From the NCBI GenBank assembly GCA_023423695.1, contig JAFAFA010000155.1, positions 1 through 64,000 of the forward strand: a stretch of 64,000 nucleotides of DNA, in the 5' to 3' direction. The DNA comes from Pseudomonadota bacterium (GTDB taxonomy: Bacteria; Pseudomonadota; Alphaproteobacteria; Azospirillales; Azospirillaceae). The position numbers and the translations under genes are program-made. This document shows, one piece after another, positions 1-7,783 of the stretch. Numbering within the stretch: the stretch's first letter is position 1; the number at the start of each line of letters is the position of its first letter. Below the pieces are notes generated by a model. That model saw only the letters and a list, made by a program, of their open reading frames with translations. It did no database searches and was not told the DNA's origin.

Positions 1-74
1 GGCCACGGCCGCGCCATTGCGGCGCCGCGGCCCGGCCGGACGCCAGCCCCATTGACCAATCCGGAGTGTTTCTC

Positions 75-377
75 ATGAAATCCATGCGTTCATCTCCCGT
101 CGAGTCTGCCACCGCCCGTGTGGAGCGGATGCGCCGCATCGCCGAGCGCGCCGAAAACGACTGCTCTGCAACCGGCGGCCGTCCTGACCTGCTGCTACGC
201 GCGGCCCTGTACCACCACGCTGCTGGCGACATCAGCATTGCGCGGGCGCAAGTGAAGGCGCTTCTCGACCGCGCTGACGATGATCCCGATTACGCGCCGA
301 CTTGGCTGATCCGCCAAGCCCGGGACCTGATCGCCCGGCTCGACGACCCGGAGGACGGTCAGCACACCGCGGGCTGA
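75..377 (+). CDS. Small hypothetical protein
   Basis: This is a 100-residue charged, largely helical protein that I do not recognise. The ATG at 75 is preferred because GGAG lies 8 bases before it; a GTG nine bases upstream stays in frame but overlaps that ribosome site. It precedes the LuxR-type gene by about 126 bp on the same strand. It is island cargo of unknown function. Confidence 0.5.
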   Translation: MKSMRSSPVESATARVERMRRIAERAENDCSATGGRPDLLLRAALYHHAAGDISIARAQVKALLDRADDDPDYAPTWLIRQARDLIARLDDPEDGQHTAG

Positions 378-503
378 CCCGGCCCGGTTGCTGGCTCTCG
401 CTTGATGTCCTTGAAGGGTGGTGCGGCCGTCCTTCGAGACTTCATTCCCACAGTCACTGGACGATCGCCCTGATGACGGCCCCCTTCCAACAATGAGATA
501 CCC

Positions 504-1241
504 ATGCATGACGTGATGTTCAGCACCTCCTTGCCGGCCACACCACCGCCGGTTGCCTTGCAGGATCGCGCATCCCCCGATACGCAAACCGTCATCGTTG
601 TCGCCGGTGACCGCTTTGCACTGAACGGCATCGCCGGCATGCTTGGCCGGATACACTCCATCGCCAGCGTCGAGATGTACGACAGCATCGACACGGCGAT
701 GTCCGGGCCGGCCGCGAGTCTCGTCGTGATGCACAACGGCACGCCGGCCTTGACCACGGCGCGGGTGATGAACTTGATCAAGCGGCGACAGGCCGGCGCC
801 CTCCTCGCTGCCGGCCTGTGCGGACCCGACGGGCTGATGGTGTTGCGGGCTGCCGGTGCGCGCGGTCTGTTGACCGGGATGGAAACGCCAGAGCTGTGCG
901 CCAGTCTGATCCAGTTGGCCCTGGCTGGCTGCTGCTGTTGGCCCGCGGCGGCGGCAATAGATCCGGATGAAAGCAAGGTATTGCACAGCATGCCGGACCC
1001 TGCGCTCATTCTGACGCCAAGACAGCGAGACGTTGCCGCATTGCTTACGCGCGGCCACAGCAACAAGATCATTGCCGCAATCCTCGGAATGAGCGAAGGA
1101 ACCGTCAAGATACACCTTACTGCGGTCTTTCGGACCCTCGGCGTCAGCAACAGGGCGATGGCAGTTGCACGTTTGCTTCCTCACTTCGGTTCGTCGACTT
1201 TCATGGACTGTGCTGTCGAAGAGTGGGGAGAGCGCTCATGA
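504..1241 (+). CDS. LuxR-family regulator with degenerate receiver
   Basis: This is a 245-residue predicted DNA-binding transcription regulator. The C-terminal 65 or so residues form a LuxR/FixJ helix-turn-helix: it opens LTPRQRDVAALL, continues through GMSEGTVKIHL and ends near GVSNRAMAVARLL. The N-terminal half begins like a receiver (VIVVAGDRFALNGI), but the strand where the phosphorylated Asp should lie reads SLVVMHNGT with no Asp. It is therefore probably not controlled by ordinary phosphorylation. Its stop codon overlaps the next start (ATGA at 1238-1241), which suggests translational coupling. A shortened relative of the N-terminal half appears near 4173. Confidence 0.8.
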   Translation: MHDVMFSTSLPATPPPVALQDRASPDTQTVIVVAGDRFALNGIAGMLGRIHSIASVEMYDSIDTAMSGPAASLVVMHNGTPALTTARVMNLIKRRQAGALLAAGLCGPDGLMVLRAAGARGLLTGMETPELCASLIQLALAGCCCWPAAAAIDPDESKVLHSMPDPALILTPRQRDVAALLTRGHSNKIIAAILGMSEGTVKIHLTAVFRTLGVSNRAMAVARLLPHFGSSTFMDCAVEEWGERS

Positions 1242-1987
1242 GGACGCGATGGACGAAACCCTCCGTGATGAAGCACATGCCATCGACTTCCGGCTCCTGT
1301 CGATGTGCCCGCTGCGGCATCTGGCACGACCAGGACCGAGGCAGTCCGGACAACTGGTTCCTCGTCGGGCCACCCGGCGATCCCGATACCTTCGCGCTGT
1401 GCCGCCGCTGCCACAGCGCAATCATGCGGCGACGGCCACAATGTCTCGACTCGGACACGTATCTGACCCTGCTGCCTCCCTGCTGGCCTAATCGAGGGCG
1501 ACGCAAAACCAATAGAATGGGGAGCGCCCAGCCCATGCCCAGCAACCACACCGCCGCCGACACGGATTCGGCCCTCCGCATCGTTCTGGCCACGGTGCCG
1601 AAGGGTTTTACTGTCGGCATTGGCCCTCCTGTCAAGGACGGCAAGTTCTGGATCAGGATCGATGACGCGCCCTTCCCCGCCTTCTTGCCTCGGCGGATAA
1701 TCCGCTGGGGAACCTTCCTCAGCTACCGCGTCGGACCCGACACTCTGACTTACCCGCCCCGTATCGCCGCCGTGATCGAGAGCATCCGCGTGGCACTCAC
1801 CGCCGCTGGGATCGGGGGGGCGGACATCAGCCTGTCACAAGCCGCTGCAGAACGGCAGGCTGCCGAAATCCTTGCTTTGAGCCAGAGCGCCCACGGACTG
1901 ATGCGGCTGGCTAGGCTGCTTGGCGCAGCCGGGTTGGACGAAGAGGCTATCTCCGCACAACTTGACTGGCTCGATCGAATCCCATGA
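1238..1987 (+). CDS. Hypothetical protein with two CxxC pairs
   Basis: This is a 249-residue protein of unknown function. Near the N terminus CARC and, about 30 residues later, CRRC could form a zinc ribbon. The remainder contains a globular stretch rich in Ile, Arg and Pro and a helical C terminus. The ATG at 1238 is chosen because it overlaps the stop of the LuxR-type gene, with purine-rich GGGGAGAG just upstream; a GTG at 1223 is an in-frame alternative. The tight coupling suggests it acts with that regulator. Confidence 0.55.
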   Translation: MRTRWTKPSVMKHMPSTSGSCRCARCGIWHDQDRGSPDNWFLVGPPGDPDTFALCRRCHSAIMRRRPQCLDSDTYLTLLPPCWPNRGRRKTNRMGSAQPMPSNHTAADTDSALRIVLATVPKGFTVGIGPPVKDGKFWIRIDDAPFPAFLPRRIIRWGTFLSYRVGPDTLTYPPRIAAVIESIRVALTAAGIGGADISLSQAAAERQAAEILALSQSAHGLMRLARLLGAAGLDEEAISAQLDWLDRIP

Positions 1988-2135
1988 CCGGCAGCTGCAC
2001 CCCTCATTAGAAGCCAACCGTCTGGTGGTCGTCGCACGCGATGCGACCGGTCTGGCAGGTCCTGCACTGGCTGAGCGCGGGACCGCAATGATGCTCCGCC
2101 ATCACGTGACCTGCCCCCACGTGGGACACCAGAGA

Positions 2136-3044
2136 CTATGTTAGCCAAACACCGCCCGGCGGCTCCTGTCCAGTCCGGCGGAGCGTAGCGGAGCCGGGCT
2201 GGACAGGAGGCGGCACCACCGCGGCGGGCGCCGGTGGGCGGTAGCCGAGCGCGCTGTGCGGACGCACGGTGTTGTAGGCGACGCGCCAGCACTCGATGAG
2301 CACCTGCGCCTCGGGAAACGTATAGAAGATCTCCCGCGCGAGCAGCTCGTCGCGCAACTTGCCATTGAAGCTCTCGTTGTAGCCGTTCTCCCATGGGCCG
2401 CCCGCCTCGATGAACAGTGTCTTCACCCCGACCTGCTCCAGCCACTCGCGCACCGCCGTGGCGGCGAACTCCGGGCCATTATCGGAGCGAAGGAAGTCCG
2501 GCGGACCGCGCTCGACGAACAGCTCGGCCAGCCGATGCAGCACGTCGTCCGAGGTGAGCTGACGGGCGACGTCGATGGCCAGGCACTCACGGGTGAACTC
2601 GTCGATGATGGTGAGCATGCGAAAGCTCCGGCCGTCGTGGGTGCGGTCGGTGACGAAATCATAGGCCCAGACGTGGTTCGGCCAACTCGGGCGCAGACGC
2701 AAGCACGAGCCGTCGTTCAGCCACAGCCGGCCACGCTTGGGCTGCTTCTTGGGAACCTTCAGCCCCTCACGGCGCCAGATCCGCTCGACCCGCTTGTGGT
2801 TCACCCGCCAGCCCGCCTGACGCAGCAAGGCGGTGATGCGCCGGTAGCCGTAGCGGCCATACTGACCGGCCAGCCGCAAGATAGCCGCCGTGAGCGCATC
2901 CTCGTCGGCCGGAACAACGGATACATGACGCTGGGTCGAGCGTGCCTGGCCAAGCACCCGGCAGGCCCGGCGTTCGGAGACGCCAAGGGTCTGCTGGACC
3001 TGCGCGACGCAGGCGCGGCGCCGCTCGGAGCTCAGAAGTTTCCC
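2136..3044 (-). CDS. IS3-family transposase OrfB, DDE catalytic part
   Basis: This is the catalytic half of the transposase, expressed as an OrfAB fusion by -1 frameshifting. The frame begins at the slippery site and reads GKLLSSERRR onward, about 302 residues. It contains the HTH_21-type segment and an rve integrase core with the acidic triad: Asp in VWAYDFVTD, Asp in LRSDNGPEF and Glu in NGYNESFNGKLRDELL. There are no internal stops, so the copy looks intact. The open frame extends upstream to 3335, but that part is a shadow of orfA. Confidence 0.88.
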   Translation of the reverse strand, partial: GKLLSSERRRACVAQVQQTLGVSERRACRVLGQARSTQRHVSVVPADEDALTAAILRLAGQYGRYGYRRITALLRQAGWRVNHKRVERIWRREGLKVPKKQPKRGRLWLNDGSCLRLRPSWPNHVWAYDFVTDRTHDGRSFRMLTIIDEFTRECLAIDVARQLTSDDVLHRLAELFVERGPPDFLRSDNGPEFAATAVREWLEQVGVKTLFIEAGGPWENGYNESFNGKLRDELLAREIFYTFPEAQVLIECWRVAYNTVRPHSALGYRPPAPAAVVPPPVQPGSATLRRTGQEPPGGVWLT

Positions 3045-3313
3045 CGCGCCGCCTCCTGCAGGATCAGCTTGTCCAGCGTGAGGTCGGCCACCGCCTTGCG
3101 CAGACGCTGGTTCTCGCGTTCCAGTTCCTTGAGCCGCTTGGCCTGATCCAGCTTCAGGCCGCCGAACTCGGCGCGCCAGCGGTCGTAGGTCTGCTCCGAG
3201 ATGGCGTGCTCGCGGCAGGTCTCCGCGACCGTGCGCCCTTGCGCTACCGCCACCTCGATGGCGCGCAGCATGCTGATGATCTGCTCGGGGGTATGCCGCT
3301 TTCGACGGGCCAT
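3032..3313 (-). CDS. IS3-family transposase OrfA
   Basis: This 93-residue protein has an N-terminal helix-turn-helix (HTPEQIISML to SEQTYDRWR) and a leucine-zipper-like C terminus (LKELERENQRLRKAVADL), as expected for IS3 OrfA, which binds the ends and dimerises. The start has a strong ribosome site, GGAGGGAGG just before ATG. It ends two codons after a GGGAAAC slippery heptamer. Ribosomes that slip there make the OrfAB transposase. Confidence 0.9.
   Translation of the reverse strand: MARRKRHTPEQIISMLRAIEVAVAQGRTVAETCREHAISEQTYDRWRAEFGGLKLDQAKRLKELERENQRLRKAVADLTLDKLILQEAARGNF
3038..3044 (-). other. Programmed -1 frameshift slippery heptamer GGGAAAC
   Basis: The minus-strand heptamer G GGA AAC lies in the orfA frame, followed by TTC and the orfA stop TGA. 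A one-base backward slip reads GGG AAA CTT CTG and continues as Gly-Lys-Leu-Leu into the full orfB frame. This fits the X XXY YYZ rule and accounts for how OrfAB is made. Confidence 0.85.
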
Positions 3314-3376
3314 TCCTCCCTCCTGTTTTGCCCATCCCTCAAATAGGGGCTGGAGCGGGTTCAGGGGGGCAGGTTA

Positions 3377-3722
3377 CGGCGTCTACCGGTGTGGCGCAGC
3401 TATCGCTGATCCCTTTTGCAGGCCGATACGTCCCAATCCCGCGGTGCGCTGCCGACACGCTGGGTTCAACACCACCCGCGAAGTCCAACAGTACTTCGGC
3501 AGTTCAGACGTGAGGAAGCGTGCCGCCTGTTGAGCAATCACTGAACTGTTAAAGACGGGACTGCAGGCCAAACAAACATCCAGTGCTCCGCCATGAAAAT
3601 TTAATTCGACTTCACAGTATCATTGCCCGTAACTCCCGACCGAAAACCGCTTCGACCATAGGATGATCGGAAAAGAATTGGGACACATGCCTTGCCGCCC
3701 TCGGGTGGCTGCGGAGAGTGAG
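3377..3722. other. Intergenic stretch right of the IS; nothing recognised
   Basis: There are about 346 bp between the IS end and the small membrane protein gene. Only short frames without ribosome sites or recognisable products are present. I see no repeats or terminator here. It may be the remains of a gene disrupted around the IS, but nothing in the sequence proves that. Confidence 0.4.
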
Positions 3723-3845
3723 ATGACTGCTGTTTCAGCCGAGCTTGGCGGTCGCAAAAGATCCAAACTCGTCTACAATATCCTGATCGCAGCATACCTG
3801 CTGATGATCGTCGGCATCGGTACTCTTGCCGGTGGTGATGGATGA
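3723..3845 (+). CDS. Small single-pass membrane protein
   Basis: This 40-residue peptide has a basic N-terminal part (GGRKRSK) and one hydrophobic helix (YNILIAAYLLMIVGIGTLAG). The ATG at 3723 has GGAGAG five to ten bases upstream, better than the longer in-frame start at 3663. Its stop overlaps the next start (ATGA at 3842-3845), so the two are probably cotranslated. Function is unknown. Confidence 0.5.
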   Translation: MTAVSAELGGRKRSKLVYNILIAAYLLMIVGIGTLAGGDG

Positions 3846-4168
3846 CTAAAGCCATGAAGCCGCCCATCGAACCGGCTCACTCCCAGGAGAGGTCCATGCT
3901 CGACCCGATCCGCGCCCAGGCGCTGCGTACAGTGATCGACAGCCTGCCCCTGACGGAGCGCCAGCGGGACCTTGCCGAAGAGACCATCGCCTCGCTGTCG
4001 CCCGAGGCGGCGGACACCGTGATCATGGCGCACCAGAGACTGGTCGAGACGCTCCCCGCCGCTCTGGCGGCTATCGACCGCATCAAGAGGGGACGGCTGT
4101 CGGGCCATCGGAATGGGTCCACCGATCCGGCAGCCCCTACGCCTCAACTTAATGATGGAGGGGCATGA
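3842..4168 (+). CDS. Hypothetical protein, island cargo
   Basis: This is a 108-residue, mostly helical protein with a Pro-rich C terminus and no family that I recognise. It overlaps the preceding membrane peptide by 4 bp and is followed 4 bp later by the GTG start of the receiver-like remnant, so it sits in a compact operon. An internal ATG at 3896 (MLDPIRAQAL), preceded by GGAGAGG, is a good alternative start. Confidence 0.5.
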   Translation: MTKAMKPPIEPAHSQERSMLDPIRAQALRTVIDSLPLTERQRDLAEETIASLSPEAADTVIMAHQRLVETLPAALAAIDRIKRGRLSGHRNGSTDPAAPTPQLNDGGA

Positions 4169-4172
4169 GCCA

Positions 4173-4355
4173 GTGATCAGTCATTGCGTACAGGCGCAAA
4201 TGACACCGGCTGATCCACAGGATTGCCCGTCCCCCAAAGTGACATCCATCATCATTGCCGGGGATCGGTCCGCTCTGCTGGGCGTGATCGACTTGGTTGG
4301 GATAGGAAGAACTCGTGCAGGCGGAGACGCTGGAGCCCCTAGGGCCGCCACCTGA
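4173..4355 (+). pseudogene. Truncated receiver-like fragment related to the LuxR-type gene
   Basis: A 60-residue frame from GTG reads SPKVTSIIIAGDRSALLGVI. This resembles SPDTQTVIVVAGDRFALNGI in the LuxR-type protein at 504-1241. The similarity ends after about 35 residues, and no LuxR helix-turn-helix follows before the next gene at 4523. I read it as the 5' remnant of a paralogue, but it could be a short independent protein. The rest of the gap to 4522 holds only a weak 39-codon frame (4385-4504). Confidence 0.4.
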
Positions 4356-4522
4356 GCGATGCCGCGGAAATCCTTAATTGGGCAATGACCATGGCCCGGG
4401 GCGTCGATCTGATGATGACGATAGATGTCCAGCAATCGACCCGCCGTGACGAGGAGAGACGGGCCGTCGCGGTATCGACTGCCACGCTCAGCCTGCGTGA
4501 ATGACGGGGAGGAGGCGAAAAG

Positions 4523-4876
4523 ATGGACCACCCCGCCGCGCCGCATCCCGATCCCGCAGATCGGCCGGAAACGCCGATCGGACGCCTCGCCCGGCGATGG
4601 CTGACCGACAGCGGTCCAGGTAACCATCACGAGAATGAACGGGAAATCGCCGGTCGCTGCGACCGCCTTGCCGATGCTTTGGAAAGCCTTACAAACCTGC
4701 CGGCTCACAACTGGGCCGATGCCGACGCGAAGCTGCTGGTTTTGTCCACGCGATTGCGTCAGGTGGCCACCACGGCCGAGCCCGAGACTCTGCTGCTCGC
4801 ACTCCTCGCCACCGGCATCCAACATAACCTGCTCCGTCTGCGCATCCGAACGACCTTCTGGGAGACAAATCAATGA
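4523..4876 (+). CDS. Hypothetical protein, island cargo
   Basis: This 117-residue predicted soluble protein is helical from about residue 40 on, with no recognised domain. The start is supported by GGGAGGAGG about eight bases upstream. Its last codons overlap the next gene (ATGA at 4873-4876), implying coupled translation with the DUF551-like protein. Confidence 0.55.
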   Translation: MDHPAAPHPDPADRPETPIGRLARRWLTDSGPGNHHENEREIAGRCDRLADALESLTNLPAHNWADADAKLLVLSTRLRQVATTAEPETLLLALLATGIQHNLLRLRIRTTFWETNQ

Positions 4877-5163
4877 TTGATTGGCAACCTCTTGAAACGG
4901 CTCCGCGCGACGGGACAAGGATCCTCGTCGCGATGTCCGGTGACTTCCTGAAATATCAGCCATGGGACGCCCCAGGTGACGAGTACTGTATTTTTGTTCG
5001 CTGGGTCGAGCGAATTGGATATTGGGTGGACGATTTAAAATTGTTCGTGACCGATGAAGAGATCACGCATTGGGCTCCGGCACCGACACCACCGCAACCG
5101 ACCGCTCACCAGCGTATGCGCGACGCCGCTGCAATTTCAAGGCATCGTACCGACAATGGCTGA
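4873..5163 (+). CDS. DUF551-like protein, phage/island associated
   Basis: This 96-residue protein starts with WQPLETAPRDGTRILVA and has a later THWAP motif. These are the hallmarks of the small DUF551 family often found in prophages and integrative elements, whose function is unknown. The end (about residue 80 on) is Pro-rich then charged. It is cotranslated with the upstream gene through a 4-bp overlap, and its family supports a mobile origin for this segment. Confidence 0.65.
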   Translation: MIDWQPLETAPRDGTRILVAMSGDFLKYQPWDAPGDEYCIFVRWVERIGYWVDDLKLFVTDEEITHWAPAPTPPQPTAHQRMRDAAAISRHRTDNG

Positions 5164-5187
5164 CTGCATTAAGTTGAAGTGGGCGGA

Positions 5188-5301
5188 ATGCAGATGCTTG
5201 TGTTTGACAATGATCTGCCGAAACCCTCCGTCAGCCCTGCTCAGCTGACGAAGGATCGGGAGCACTTTGAGACTGAACCAGTCAGCCAATCAAGTGGTTA
5301 A
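5188..5301 (+). CDS. Possible 37-residue ORF, weak
   Basis: A short acidic frame (MQMLVFDNDLPKP start) ends in the convergent 3' end of the integrase gene, overlapping it by about 20 bp. GGGCGG lies very close to the ATG, which is poor spacing. No family is recognised. It may be noise. Confidence 0.2.
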   Translation: MQMLVFDNDLPKPSVSPAQLTKDREHFETEPVSQSSG

Positions 5302-7420
5302 CATCAAAGTGCCAAAGCTCCAACGCTCGACGAAGATCAGCTATTGTCAAACCTGCGTTGTAATCTTGAGCAGTGATATCACCATTTGTGCTGTGGCCGA
5401 GCAGAGCCTTGATTGACGTTTCATTGACACCCCGGCGCAACAGCTGAGTATTCACCGTCGTTCGAAAAGCATGGAAGTCCTTGCCTGGCTCGTAGATCCC
5501 GATCGCCCGCCTATAATCCGTCCACCACATGCTGAAGCCGTGTCCAAAAGTCGAGAATCTTCCCCCACGTTTCAATTCGGGGTACAGAAATGACGCGCCC
5601 TCAGCTTGACGATCTGCCGCATATTGCAGAAAACCAAGCCGGATCAGTGTCGAGTGAACCGGGACGACACGGGCGCTTGATGCAGTCTTGAGCTTTTGCC
5701 CCTTGCCTTCACGGATACGGATGACTGGAATTCCCTCCTGTTCGCCGATGTCTTCCGGCTTCAATTGCAGGCATTCCTCCAGTCGCATCCCTTGATGCGC
5801 TGCAACCAGGGGAGCCCAAAATCGGGCGTCGCGCGATGGCGGAACGCTGGATGGTGTTGCCCGCAGACGATCATCAACGCAACCGGTCCACGCTGGCGTG
5901 CGGAATAATTTCTCAAGTTCCGACACTTGGTAGGCAGGACGCTTCCGCCGATGCTCTCGAACCAGAGCCTTGTCATAAAATTGACCGGTGAAGACTGAGT
6001 TTTCTTCTTTACGGCCGAGATACTGCATGCCAACTTTGAAGATGACATTTAGAAAGTTGATGTGCTTGTTGATTGTTGTTATTGAATAGCGGTCAACATG
6101 CCAACTTTCGTTATCTTCATCCATGCTGACGCCGGAAATAGTTCCTGGAACCACTTGGCCATCATTCAGTGATTGCTCAAGAGCATCAGCTTCCGCCACC
6201 AACTCCTGGATCCCCATGCCAGCAAATCGTCCCTTGCCGGCGAGCTTGGGCATTCCGATCAAAAGTTGCTTGAAATTAAAGGCATCGGCGGTTGTTACTT
6301 GGTCTATTGGTGCATCGCCCCGAAACTCGACAAACATCCTGATTGTGGTTGACGCATCAGCGATTGATTTATCATTCCATCCCTTGTTCTTCTTCAACGC
6401 GATACATTTTTTGAGCATCTCCGTAACGGTGGGCACCGGCGTGTTGGATGCCGGAACTTGTGCAACCGTGGCTGTGGACGCGTAGGGAACAGGCATGGCC
6501 GGCGTCGCAAGAACCGGCCGGGGCAACGACATCGGACCGGGTGATCCTAGCTCGATCGGCTGAGGCTTGCGCTCTCGCGATGCAACTTGCTCATGCACGG
6601 CGGCGAGCACCGGCAGGGCGTGCCGCTCCAGGACGGTCCTGTCGCCAAGCTGAATGGCGTGCCCTTCAGCCACCATATTGTCGACGATGCGCTGCACGTG
6701 CCCCTGCGCCATCGCGCCGTCGTTGCGTCGGGCGGCATCGTGGAATGCCCCCTGCACCCCTTGGGCGATCGTCGCGCGAATGTCCGATGCGGCCCGTGCT
6801 GTTGTCATTCGGGCAGGAGAGGCCGGGTGAGCGGCGATGAACGCCCGGATGTCATGGTCCAGGTCCGGCGGCAGCGTGGGACCGCGAAGCACCGGTCCGC
6901 TGTCCGTCGGTTGCCGCCTCTCCCCGACATCGTGGACCATGGCGGACCCGTCGGCGTTGTCGCCGCCACCCGTCGCGAACCCGTCTCCACGCCCCTTCAG
7001 GGGGTCCCGGAGGTCGGGGTCGTCGATCCCGGTCATCTGCCCCTGTTCAGCCAGCCAGCGCAGGAGGCGTTGGCCGAGGTCAGTCGGCGCGACGATGCGG
7101 CGAGAGGCGGTTGGGTGCGGGACGAATCCAAGATCCGGCGGCAATTGAGCGCGCTCGGCCCGATCGGCGGCCAGGGCGTCGTCGCGGATCTTGGTCAGGA
7201 TTGAGGTGAGCGTGGTGGGGTCTAGCGGCGCTTCGTGCATGCGCAGGTCCTCCAGCGCGAGGTCGAGCAGCAGGGCGATGCGCCGTGCTCCTCGGAGGAC
7301 GCTCGTACCGAGCGACACGCTCAGTCTCCCGCGTGGGGCGGTCAGCTGCAAGTCGGACGGAACGCGACGGCGCCAGTGCCAGGTCTGGTGGCGGAGGACG
7401 AGGTGCGCGGCTTGGCCCAT
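5282..7420 (-). CDS. Tyrosine site-specific recombinase (integrase)
   Basis: This is a large phage-type integrase of about 712 residues from the ATG at 7420; the frame stays open to 7519, so the start is uncertain. It should catalyse integration and excision at the neighbouring tRNA-Gln. The C-terminal catalytic domain shows the Arg in HQGMRLEE, then HAFR, a second His in LLGHSTNG and the nucleophilic Tyr in DYNAGL, about 25 residues from the end. A core-binding/SAM-like domain (PTVTEMLKKCIALKK to the KHINFLN segment) precedes it. The N-terminal third is long and variable, beginning with the short HLVLRHQTWHWRRRVP segment typical of this integrase group. The 5' end faces the tRNA. Confidence 0.9.
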   Translation of the reverse strand: MGQAAHLVLRHQTWHWRRRVPSDLQLTAPRGRLSVSLGTSVLRGARRIALLLDLALEDLRMHEAPLDPTTLTSILTKIRDDALAADRAERAQLPPDLGFVPHPTASRRIVAPTDLGQRLLRWLAEQGQMTGIDDPDLRDPLKGRGDGFATGGGDNADGSAMVHDVGERRQPTDSGPVLRGPTLPPDLDHDIRAFIAAHPASPARMTTARAASDIRATIAQGVQGAFHDAARRNDGAMAQGHVQRIVDNMVAEGHAIQLGDRTVLERHALPVLAAVHEQVASRERKPQPIELGSPGPMSLPRPVLATPAMPVPYASTATVAQVPASNTPVPTVTEMLKKCIALKKNKGWNDKSIADASTTIRMFVEFRGDAPIDQVTTADAFNFKQLLIGMPKLAGKGRFAGMGIQELVAEADALEQSLNDGQVVPGTISGVSMDEDNESWHVDRYSITTINKHINFLNVIFKVGMQYLGRKEENSVFTGQFYDKALVREHRRKRPAYQVSELEKLFRTPAWTGCVDDRLRATPSSVPPSRDARFWAPLVAAHQGMRLEECLQLKPEDIGEQEGIPVIRIREGKGQKLKTASSARVVPVHSTLIRLGFLQYAADRQAEGASFLYPELKRGGRFSTFGHGFSMWWTDYRRAIGIYEPGKDFHAFRTTVNTQLLRRGVNETSIKALLGHSTNGDITAQDYNAGLTIADLRRALELWHFDVNHLIG

Positions 7421-7550
7421 GCTCGGTGCTCGAACAGGTCCGGGTGATGCGTTGGGCACCAGCTTTGGGCAGCAGCCATGGGCACCACCTGCGGATCGTT
7501 GCAGGGACGGCGGAACCAAGTGGCTGTTTCCAAAGGGAAGTCGTGAGAGT

Positions 7551-7624
7551 TGGTTGGGGGACTAGGATTCGAACCTAGGCTGGCGGAGTCAGAGTCCGCT
7601 GTCCTACCGCTAGACGATCCCCCA
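7551..7624 (-). tRNA. tRNA-Gln(CUG)
   Basis: Read on the minus strand, the sequence folds as a complete cloverleaf: acceptor TGGGGGA pairs with TCCCCCA, the D-arm is GTCT-GGAC, the anticodon stem is GCGGA/TCCGC with loop CTCTGAC (anticodon CTG), and the T-arm is CTAGG-TTCGAAT-CCTAG. CCA is encoded. The 3' end abuts the island and is its likely attachment site. Confidence 0.95.
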
Positions 7625-7783
7625 GACCGTCACCGGGGCGGCTCGTTTGCCGTGCCCCGTGGTGTGGGCGGGTTTATAGCGACCACGTGCCGGGCTGTGA
7701 AGAGCTTTTTTCGCTTCCGATGCACTTTTTTTTGGACGTTAGCCGCCGGCCCGGATTTTCCCTGGACCGGCGGCGTCTTTCAT

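Larger units (their letters stand above)
2107..3376 (-). mobile_element. IS3-family insertion sequence, IS407-like
   Basis: The element is about 1,270 bp, with orfA and orfB on the minus strand. The proposed ends match as inverted repeats: TGACCTGCCCCC at 2107 and, read inward from 3376, TAACCTGCCCCC. The stop of orfB lies 29 bp inside the left end. The length, the overlapping orfA/orfB and the ends fit the IS407 subgroup. That group normally leaves 4-bp target duplications, but the flanks CACG (2103-2106) and CGGC (3377-3380) do not match. Confidence 0.8.
1..7550. mobile_element. Integrated genomic island, right part, next to tRNA-Gln
   Basis: This is the inferred right-hand part of an integrative element; its left end lies before the window. 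A large tyrosine integrase sits beside the 3' end of a tRNA-Gln gene, which is the usual arrangement for tRNA-targeted islands. The cargo is a run of small genes without housekeeping function, including a DUF551-like protein and a LuxR-type regulator, plus an IS3 insertion. On the other side of the tRNA the content changes abruptly to core glucan metabolism. I found no second copy of the tRNA 3' end in this window, so the far attachment site is not seen. Confidence 0.6.
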
